From assembly GCA_024235995.1 (NCBI GenBank), contig JACKLI010000001.1, positions 3,224,001-3,288,000 on the forward strand: a stretch of DNA of 64,000 nt. The letters run 5' to 3'. This document shows, one piece after another, positions 58,297-64,000 of the stretch. A program made the translations under genes and the position numbers. The notes under the pieces are model-generated. The model was given only the letters and a program-made list of their open reading frames with translations. It had not been told where the DNA came from and did not search any database. How positions within the stretch are numbered: position 1 is the first letter of the stretch; each line of letters opens with the position of its first letter. The DNA is from Burkholderiaceae bacterium. GTDB lineage: Bacteria; Pseudomonadota; Gammaproteobacteria; Burkholderiales; Burkholderiaceae_C.

Positions 58297-58315
58297 GTTG
58301 GTATTTTTGTTGGTA
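58297..58315 (+). repeat. Right-end arm-type repeat pair
   Basis: Two GTTGGTA cores (58297-58303, 58309-58315) 12 bp apart. The 19-bp block is identical to 37585-37603 at the left end. Confidence 0.75.
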
Positions 58316-58367
58316 TCTTTCAATCCAAATTGATCGAACGCGAGTACACACGCGGCACGACGCATGA

Positions 58368-58392
58368 GATTCGATTTCCTCCGGGCAGGCCA
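58368..58392 (+). other. Right attachment site (attR)
   Basis: Copy of the tRNA-Arg 3' end: 15 identical bases at 58378-58392 and 22 of 25 overall. It marks the right end of the island; chromosomal sequence resumes at 58393. Confidence 0.9.
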
Positions 58393-58514
58393 GCTCGGCT
58401 AAAATGCGCGGTTCTCCCAACCCATCCCCGCGGAGAACTCGCGCGCCCAAGATCTGCGGATGCCAAGCGCTTTTTCCTGCCCCTTCATAGGGGGAGTCTC
58501 TAGGTCGGAACTCG

Positions 58515-59651
58515 ATGTCTGATTTAAGTCTTCAACACCAGCAGGCGGCAACTCAACTTCCCGTCCACTCCTATTTCGATCCGGCGCTGTTCGAGCGTGA
58601 AAAGAGGCTGCTCTTCGATGGCGGCCCCCGCTACGTCGGGCATGCCCTGGCGGTGCCCAACCCGGGCGACTACAGCACGCTGGCGCAAGAGCAAAACGGC
58701 CGCGCGCTGGTGCGCAACGCCCAGGGCCAGGTGGAGCTGATCTCCAACTGCTGCCGCCACCGCCAGGCCATCATGCTGGGCGGGCGCGGCAACCTGCAGG
58801 GCCAGGGCAAGGGCCACGCGGGCGGCAACATCGTGTGCCCCATCCACCGCTGGACCTACGCGCCCGGCGGCCAGCTGCTGGGCGCGCCGCACTTCGCGCA
58901 CGACCCGGGGCTCGATCTGAGCAACTACGCGCTGCGCGAATGGAACGGCCTGCTGTTCGAGGACAACGGCCGCGACATCGCCCAGGACCTGGCCGGCATG
59001 AAGGTGGCCGGCGAGCTCTCGTTCGAGGGCTACGCGCTGGACCACGTCGAGCTGCACGAGTGCAACTACAACTGGAAGACCTTCATCGAGGTCTACCTGG
59101 AGGACTACCACGTCGGGCCCTTCCACCCCGGCCTGGGCAACTTCGTCACCTGCGACGACCTGAGCTGGCAGTTCGGCCGCGACTACTCGGTGCAGACCGT
59201 GGGCGTCGCGCCCACCTTCGGCCGGCCCGGCAGCGACGCCTACAAGCTGTGGCACGAGGTTCTGCTGCGCTACCAGGGCGGCGAGCTGCCCACGCGCGGC
59301 GCCATCTGGCTGACCTACTACCCGCACATCATGGTCGAGTGGTATCCGCACGTGCTGACGGTCTCCACGCTGCACCCCATCGGCCCCGAGAAGACGCTGA
59401 ACATGGTCGAGTTCTTCTACCCCGAGGAGATCGCCTGCTTCGAGCGCGAGTTCGTCGAGGCGCAGCGCGCCGCCTACATGGAGACCGCGGTGGAAGACGA
59501 CGAGATCGGCGAGCGCATGGACGCCGGCCGGCGCGCCCTGATGCTGCGCGGCGACAACGAGGTGGGCCCCTACCAAAGTCCGATGGAAGACGGCATGCAG
59601 CACTTCCACGAGTGGTACCGGCGCGCCATGGGCCTTGCGGTCACCACCTGA
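58515..59651 (+). CDS. Aromatic-ring-hydroxylating dioxygenase-type Rieske protein (alpha subunit)
   Basis: A 378-residue oxygenase. The Rieske [2Fe-2S] ligands are Cys80-x-His82 and Cys108-x2-His111 (CRHRQAIML and CPIHRWTY). The mononuclear iron site fits the family pattern in YLEDYHVGPFHPG, with His at about 199 and 204. It probably takes electrons from a separate reductase that is not encoded here. The substrate is unknown. The frame starts with MSDLSLQHQQ. A likely -10 TAAAAT lies at 58400-58405, just outside the island, and the leader has GTTCTC ... GAGAAC inverted arms. Confidence 0.9.
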   Translation: MSDLSLQHQQAATQLPVHSYFDPALFEREKRLLFDGGPRYVGHALAVPNPGDYSTLAQEQNGRALVRNAQGQVELISNCCRHRQAIMLGGRGNLQGQGKGHAGGNIVCPIHRWTYAPGGQLLGAPHFAHDPGLDLSNYALREWNGLLFEDNGRDIAQDLAGMKVAGELSFEGYALDHVELHECNYNWKTFIEVYLEDYHVGPFHPGLGNFVTCDDLSWQFGRDYSVQTVGVAPTFGRPGSDAYKLWHEVLLRYQGGELPTRGAIWLTYYPHIMVEWYPHVLTVSTLHPIGPEKTLNMVEFFYPEEIACFEREFVEAQRAAYMETAVEDDEIGERMDAGRRALMLRGDNEVGPYQSPMEDGMQHFHEWYRRAMGLAVTT

Positions 59652-59652
59652 T

Positions 59653-59709
59653 TGCTACTCTATCAATAGCGGCCTGCGCGCGATCCATCTGCGCCCAGGC
59701 CGTTTTTCA
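59653..59709 (+). repeat. Dispersed AT-rich repeat, copy I (before the EamA gene)
   Basis: GCTACTCTATCAATAGCG, then GCCTGCGCGCGATC, then GCGCCCAGGCCG and TTTTTCATTC. It fills the 71-bp gap between the Rieske gene and the transporter gene. Confidence 0.75.
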
Positions 59710-59722
59710 TTCATCAAACATC

Positions 59723-60610
59723 ATGCAAGCCGCGTGGATGATCGCCGCCTCGCTGTTCTTCGCCAGCATGGGCGTGTGCATCAAGTTCGCCTCCGACGCG
59801 TTCGGCCCGCTGGAGGTGGTGTTCTACCGCGGCGTCATCAGCGTGGTCTTCATCGGCTTTCTGGCGCGCTCGCGCGGCGTCAGCCTGCGCACCCACGTGC
59901 CCATGATGCACGTGTGGCGCAACGTGGTGGGCGTGGCCTCGCTGGTGGCCTGGTTCTACGCCATCGCCAACCTGCCGCTGTCCACCGCCATCACGCTCAA
60001 CTACATGAGCGGCATCTGGATCGCCGCCTTCGTCATCGGCGGCACCCTGGCCCTGGGCAAGCTGGCCGACGTGCGCCGCCAGGGCCCGCTGATCCTGACG
60101 GTGATGCTGGGCTTCGGCGGCGTGGTGCTGCTGCTGCGCCCCACGCTGGAGCAAAACCAGCTGTTCGCCGGCCTGGTCGGCCTGCTGGGCAGCCTGATGG
60201 CGGCGCTGGCCTACATGCAGGTGGCCGCCCTGGGCCGCGTGGGCGAGCCCGAGACGCGCACGGTGTTCTATTTCTCGCTGGCCGCGCTGCTGGCCGGCGG
60301 CCTGGGCATGCTGGCCTTCGGCGCGCACAGCCTGGCCACCCGGCAGGCGCTGTGGCTGCTGCCCATGGGCGTGCTGGCCGCCCTGGGCCAGCTGTGCATG
60401 ACGCGTGCCTACACCCACGGCTCGACCATCGTGGTGGCCAATCTGCAATACTCGGGCATCGTGTTCGGCGCGCTGTTCGGCCTGACCCTGTTTGGCGACC
60501 ACATCCCGCCGCTGGGCTGGCTGGGCATGGCACTCATCATCGCCTGCGGCATGGCCGCCACCGTGCTGCGCGCCCGCGCCCTGCCCACCGCCCCGGCCGA
60601 GGAGTTCTGA
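59723..60610 (+). CDS. EamA/DMT-family transporter
   Basis: A 295-residue inner-membrane protein with ten predicted helices arranged as two EamA repeats. The first repeat includes SLFFASMGVCIKFASDAFGP and EVVFYRGVISVVFIG; the second starts near residue 150 and ends with GWLGMALIIACGMAATVL. Such proteins usually export small metabolites or amino acids. I chose ATG at 59723; the longer frame upstream is a shadow of the Rieske gene. The stop overlaps the sulfurtransferase start by one base (TGATG). Confidence 0.88.
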   Translation: MQAAWMIAASLFFASMGVCIKFASDAFGPLEVVFYRGVISVVFIGFLARSRGVSLRTHVPMMHVWRNVVGVASLVAWFYAIANLPLSTAITLNYMSGIWIAAFVIGGTLALGKLADVRRQGPLILTVMLGFGGVVLLLRPTLEQNQLFAGLVGLLGSLMAALAYMQVAALGRVGEPETRTVFYFSLAALLAGGLGMLAFGAHSLATRQALWLLPMGVLAALGQLCMTRAYTHGSTIVVANLQYSGIVFGALFGLTLFGDHIPPLGWLGMALIIACGMAATVLRARALPTAPAEEF

Positions 60611-61467
60611 TGCACACCCACCTGATTTCCGTCGATCAACTGAAAGCCCTGCAGGCCAGCGGCGCGCCGCTGATGGTGTTCGACTGCAGCTTCGACCTGG
60701 CCGACCCGGCCAAGGCCGACGCCATGTTCGCCGAGCAGCGCATCGCAGGCAGCGTGCAGGCCCACCTGGGCCGCGACCTGAGCGCCCCCACGCCGCAGGA
60801 CGCCGTCAACGGCGGCCGCCACCCGCTACCCAAACAAGAGCTGCTGGCGCAGACCCTGCGCCGGCTGGGCCTTGAAAACACCATGCAGGCCGTGGTCTAC
60901 GACCGCAACGGCGCCAACTACTGCGGGCGCCTGTGGTGGATGCTGAAGTGGGCCGGCCACGACGCCGTGGCCGTGCTGGACGGCGGCCTGCAGGCCTGGC
61001 TGGCGGCCGGCGGCGCCACCGAAAGCGGGGCGGCGCCGGCACGTGCGCCGGGCCGCTTCGAGTTGAAACCCGAGCTGCGCCGCTGGGTCGGCACGCAGGA
61101 CGTCGCCCGGCACCTGGGCCAGCCCACGCAAACCCTGATCGACGCGCGCGGCGCGCCGCGCTACCGCGGCGACGTGGAGCCGCTGGACCCGATCGCCGGC
61201 CACATCCCCGGCGCGCTCAACCGCCCCTTCGGCGACAACCTGGGACCGGACGGGCGCTTCAAGCCGTCCGAGCAGCTCAAGGCCGAATTCGCCGCCCTGC
61301 TGGCCGGGCGCGACGCCGCCGGCGTGGTGCACCACTGCGGCAGCGGCGTCAGCACCGTGCCCAACATCATCGCGATGGAGCTGGCCGGCTACCCGCCGGT
61401 GGCGCTGTACGCCGGCAGCTGGAGCGAATGGAGCCGCACGCCCGGCCTGCCGGTGGCCAAGGGGTGA
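60610..61467 (+). CDS. sseA: Sulfurtransferase, two-domain rhodanese type
   Basis: A 285-residue sulfurtransferase that moves sulfane sulfur from thiosulfate or 3-mercaptopyruvate to an acceptor. It has an inactive N-terminal rhodanese domain (about 5-130; VVYDRNGANYCGRLWWMLKW) and an active C-terminal domain (about 155-280). The latter has LIDARGAPRYRGD, IPGALNRPF, and the catalytic-Cys loop HHCGSGVST. The CGSGV loop is the 3-mercaptopyruvate type rather than the rhodanese CRKGVT. It is translationally coupled to the EamA gene. Confidence 0.9.
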   Translation: MHTHLISVDQLKALQASGAPLMVFDCSFDLADPAKADAMFAEQRIAGSVQAHLGRDLSAPTPQDAVNGGRHPLPKQELLAQTLRRLGLENTMQAVVYDRNGANYCGRLWWMLKWAGHDAVAVLDGGLQAWLAAGGATESGAAPARAPGRFELKPELRRWVGTQDVARHLGQPTQTLIDARGAPRYRGDVEPLDPIAGHIPGALNRPFGDNLGPDGRFKPSEQLKAEFAALLAGRDAAGVVHHCGSGVSTVPNIIAMELAGYPPVALYAGSWSEWSRTPGLPVAKG

Positions 61468-61480
61468 TCCCCGGCCGGCC

Positions 61481-62533
61481 ATGACCCTCGACGACTTCCT
61501 CGCCCGCATGCCCAAGGTGGAGCTGCACTGCCACCTGCTGGGCACCGTGCGCCGTGCCACCTTCACCGAACTGGCGCGGCGCGCCAAGGCGCCCATCAGC
61601 GACGAGGAGATGGCCGCCTTCTACACCCGCGGCGAAAAGCCCGTGGGCGTGCTGCGCGTGCTGCGCGCGCTCGACGCCTGGCTGCTGCGCACGCCCGATG
61701 ACTTTCATCGCCTGACCTACGAATACCTGCAGGACGCTGCCGCGCACCAGGTGCGCCACGCCGAGTTCTTCTGGAACCCGACGGGTACCGCGCAGGTGGG
61801 CGGCCTGCCCTATGCCCAGGCGCTGGCCGGCATCCGCCGCGCCATGGCGGATGCGCGCACCGACTTCGGCATCAGCGGCCGCCTGATCGCCGCCATCGAC
61901 CGCGAGGCCAGCCCCGAGGCGGCGCTGGAGATGGTGCGGTGGGTGATTGCCCGGCCCTGCGAGGAGGTGGTGGGCATCGGCATCGACTACCGCGAGAACG
62001 ACCGCCCGCCCGAGCTGTTCGAAGCCGCCTACCGCGCCGCGCGCCAGGCCGGCCTGAAGACCACCGCCCACGCCGGCGAATTCGGCATGCCCTGGACCAA
62101 CGTGCAGACCGCCGTCGAGCTGCTCAAGGTCGATCGCATCGACCACGGCTACACGGTGGTGGACGCGCCCGACTTCGCCCGCCAGTGCGCCGACGCGGGC
62201 ATCGTCTTCACCGTGGTGCCCACCAACTCGTACTACCTGCGCACGCTGGCGCCCGAGCGCTGGGCGCAGGACCACCCCATTCGCCGCATGCCCGGCCTGG
62301 GCCTGCGCGTGCACCCCAATACCGACGACCCCACGCTGCACCACGTCACGCCCACCGGTGCCTGGCGCATGATGGCGCGCGACTTCGGCTTTGGGCTCGA
62401 CAGCCTGCGCGCCTTCACCGACAACGGCCTGCAGGCGGCCTGGATCGACGCGGACACGCGCCGCGCCTGGCGGCGCGAGCACCTGGCCGAGTTCGATGCG
62501 CTGCGCGCGCAGCTCGATCCCGCCAGCCCCTGA
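61481..62533 (+). CDS. add: Adenosine deaminase family protein
   Basis: A 350-residue amidohydrolase that deaminates adenosine or a related purine. The metal ligands are HCHLLGTVR (HxH, about residue 16), TAHAGEFG (about 198) and NTDDPTLH (about 282). The catalytic region IDHGYTVVD is also present. The first motif is HCHLLG rather than the usual HLHLDG, so the substrate may not be adenosine; adenine deaminase is an option. It starts 13 bp after the sulfurtransferase and is followed by a binding-protein gene. Confidence 0.88.
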   Translation: MTLDDFLARMPKVELHCHLLGTVRRATFTELARRAKAPISDEEMAAFYTRGEKPVGVLRVLRALDAWLLRTPDDFHRLTYEYLQDAAAHQVRHAEFFWNPTGTAQVGGLPYAQALAGIRRAMADARTDFGISGRLIAAIDREASPEAALEMVRWVIARPCEEVVGIGIDYRENDRPPELFEAAYRAARQAGLKTTAHAGEFGMPWTNVQTAVELLKVDRIDHGYTVVDAPDFARQCADAGIVFTVVPTNSYYLRTLAPERWAQDHPIRRMPGLGLRVHPNTDDPTLHHVTPTGAWRMMARDFGFGLDSLRAFTDNGLQAAWIDADTRRAWRREHLAEFDALRAQLDPASP

Positions 62534-62570
62534 TTCAAGACCCACGGCCGACCCGGCCATCCAAGCCATC

Positions 62571-63542
62571 ATGAACAAACGTCTCTTCCTCGCCAGTACC
62601 GCGCTGCTGGCTGCCCCCTGCGCCTTCGCCCAGGCGGCGTGGCCCACGGCCAAGCCCATCAGCATCATCGTCCCCTTTGGCGCCGGCGGCAGCGTGGACA
62701 GCACGGCGCGCCTGCTGGCCGACAAGCTGGGCGAGCGCCTGAAGCAGTCCGTGGTGGTGGACAACGTCACCGGCGCCGGCGGCACCATCGGCCTGACCAA
62801 GGGCACGCAGGCCGCGCCCGACGGCTACACCCTGGTGATGGGCGCCGACAGCCCGGTGGCCATCGCCCCCTATGCCAACCCCAAGGCCGTGCGCTACGAC
62901 GTGGCACGCGACCTGGCGCCCATCGGCCTGGTCAACACCGCGCCCATGGTGCTGGTGGCGCGCAAGGACCTGCCGGCCAACAACCTGGCCGAGCTGGTGC
63001 AACTGGCCAAAAAGGAACCCGGCAAGCTCAGCTACGCCACCTCGGGCGTGGGCACCGTGCTGCACCTGGCCATGGAGCTGATCAAGCAGCAGGGCCAGTT
63101 CTTCGCCACCCACGTGCCCTATCGCGGCGGCGCGCAGATCGCCGCCGACGTGATCGGCGGCCAGGTGGACCTGGCCATGCTGGTCAGCGTCTCGGCCGCG
63201 CCCTTCGTGCAGAGTGGCAAGCTCAAGGCCATCGCCGTCACCGGCGCCAGGCGCCTGGACATCCTGCCCGGCGTGCCCACCGTGGCCGAGACGCCCGGCT
63301 TCAAGGGCTATGACGTGGTGGCCTGGACGGGGCTGTTTGCGCCCGCCAAGACACCGGCGCCCGTGGTCGAGCGCCTGAACCACGAGCTGAACGCCGTGCT
63401 GGCCCTGCCCGAGGTGCGCGCCACCTTGCAAAAGCAGGGCGCCATCGCCGGCAGCGGCAGCGCGGCCGACTTCGGCCGTTTCGTGAAGGCCGAGCAGCTG
63501 CGCTATGAAAAAGCCGTGAAGAGCGCCGGCATCAAGGAGTAG
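62571..63542 (+). CDS. Bug-family tripartite tricarboxylate transporter substrate-binding protein
   Basis: A 323-residue periplasmic binding protein. It has a signal peptide (about 1-21, ending APCAFAQA) and then the Bug pattern: PISIIVPFGAGGSVDSTARL, VVVDNVTGAGGTIG, DGYTLVMG, and the late FAPAKTPAPVVERLNHEL. Bug proteins are greatly expanded in Bordetella, Cupriavidus and Comamonadaceae and bind carboxylates, amino acids or nicotinate-like compounds. No TctA/TctB membrane genes lie in this window. The ATG at 62571 is clear. Confidence 0.94.
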   Translation: MNKRLFLASTALLAAPCAFAQAAWPTAKPISIIVPFGAGGSVDSTARLLADKLGERLKQSVVVDNVTGAGGTIGLTKGTQAAPDGYTLVMGADSPVAIAPYANPKAVRYDVARDLAPIGLVNTAPMVLVARKDLPANNLAELVQLAKKEPGKLSYATSGVGTVLHLAMELIKQQGQFFATHVPYRGGAQIAADVIGGQVDLAMLVSVSAAPFVQSGKLKAIAVTGARRLDILPGVPTVAETPGFKGYDVVAWTGLFAPAKTPAPVVERLNHELNAVLALPEVRATLQKQGAIAGSGSAADFGRFVKAEQLRYEKAVKSAGIKE

Positions 63543-63563
63543 CGCGCGCCGCCGCGGCGCGGC

Positions 63564-63728
63564 TCAGAAGGTGTGAATGAATCCGGCGTGCCCGAGCAGG
63601 CCGCCCAAACGCGGTCGATCAAGGCGCAAAGCGCAGCCATAGCTGGGGCTATGGCGAGCATTTGCAACGCAGAGCGAGCGCGTTTGGGCGGGATGAGCGG
63701 GCATGACGGATTTGTTCACACCTTCTCA
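63564..63728. repeat. 165-bp imperfect palindrome between convergent genes
   Basis: The outer arms start AGAAGGTGTGAA on the left and end TTCACACCTTCT on the right. Further pairing blocks are CCGCCCAAACGCG with CGCGTTTGGGCGG, and a centre of CCATAGC-TGGG-GCTATGG. Most positions over about 80 bp of each arm pair. It fills the gap between the Bug gene and the ZIP gene and touches the ZIP stop codon. It could act as a bidirectional terminator, or it may be a small non-autonomous mobile element. Confidence 0.85.
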
Positions 63729-64000
63729 GTGCACGTGCTCCGGCCCCGCCAGGCCGACGGCGATCACCAGCCCCATGCCCACCAGCAGCCACAGGATCTG
63801 CGCCGCCGTCTGCCGCGCGTTCAGGCGCTTTTGCAGCTGCGGGATCAGGTCGGCCAACGCCACGTAGATGAAGCTGCTGGCCGCCAGCATCAGCAGATAA
63901 GGCAGCAGGCCGGCCAGGCCCTCGACCAGCGCCCAGCCCGCCAGCCCGCCCAGCGCGGTCACCGCGCCGGCCAGCGACACCTTGAGCAGGGCCGCGCGCC
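63726..64000 (-). CDS. ZIP-family metal transporter (C-terminal part)
   Basis: The last 91 codons of a zinc/divalent-metal transporter of the ZIP family; the start lies right of the window. Visible are a helix with LMLAASSFIYVALADLIPQL, matching the conserved ZIP helix with a metal-site region, and a final helix ending with a His-containing tail (GPEHVH). The in-frame Met near 63980 is internal, because the frame stays open to the window edge. It is convergent with the Bug gene across the long palindrome. Confidence 0.82.
   Translation of the reverse strand, partial: RAALLKVSLAGAVTALGGLAGWALVEGLAGLLPYLLMLAASSFIYVALADLIPQLQKRLNARQTAAQILWLLVGMGLVIAVGLAGPEHVH

Overview
The window is GC-rich chromosomal DNA from a betaproteobacterium. 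It most likely belongs to Burkholderiales, family Comamonadaceae. I infer this from the gene order pyrH-frr-uppS-cdsA-dxr-rseP-bamA-skp-lpxD-fabZ-lpxA-lpxB-rnhB, from the Kdo hydroxylase and Bug-type solute-binding protein, and from an AT-rich 'ATAGCT' dispersed repeat that I associate with that family. Nothing here fixes genus or species.

Layout. 1-8.2 kb: serine hydrolase (cut by the window edge), dienoyl-CoA isomerase-like crotonase, folP, ftsH, rlmE with divergent yhbY, a glycosyltransferase-like gene, Kdo hydroxylase, a DUF4149 membrane protein and greA. 8.3-13.2 kb: carB and carA with a 120-residue unknown gene between them. 13.3-14.0 kb: a HI1419/HI1420-type toxin-antitoxin pair. 14.0-29.3 kb: a long minus-strand block for ribosomal protein S2, EF-Ts, UMP kinase, ribosome recycling, isoprenoid, phospholipid and undecaprenyl-phosphate synthesis, the RseP protease, outer-membrane assembly (BamA, Skp) and lipid A (LpxD, FabZ, LpxA, LpxB), ending in rnhB and a SpoU methyltransferase. 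29.5-37.2 kb: D-amino-acid dehydrogenase, NAD(P)HX repair enzyme, a HigB/HigA pair, a DUF4160/DUF2442 pair, a YdeP-type molybdopterin oxidoreductase and a DUF2269 membrane protein. 37.27-37.47 kb: tRNA-Pro(TGG) and tRNA-Arg(TCT).

37.45-58.39 kb is an integrated mobile island of about 20.9 kb. It is bounded by a 15-bp perfect (25-bp imperfect) repeat of the tRNA-Arg 3' end. It carries a P4-type tyrosine integrase, a protein with two ribbon-helix-helix-like repeats divergent from a PcfJ-like gene, a type III restriction-modification locus whose mod gene is broken and which has brnT-brnA between mod and res, an AlpA-type regulator, a RepB-like primase, a 47-residue gene too short for usual ORF cut-offs, and a zinc-ribbon protein. 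Next comes a compact cluster of an NrtR-like Nudix regulator divergent from a metallophosphoesterase, an unknown gene and a cpYpsA/SLOG-domain gene. The island ends in a remnant of a phage polyvalent protein. I see no conjugation genes.

58.4-64 kb: chromosomal genes resume with a Rieske oxygenase, an EamA-type exporter, a sulfurtransferase, adenosine deaminase, a Bug-type binding protein and the C-terminus of a ZIP metal transporter, with a 165-bp imperfect palindrome between the last two.

The best candidate for an undescribed system is the NrtR / metallophosphoesterase / unknown / SLOG cluster at 53.05-56.41 kb. A second unexplained signal is the dispersed AT-rich repeat, which lies inside several reading frames, including those of essential enzymes.
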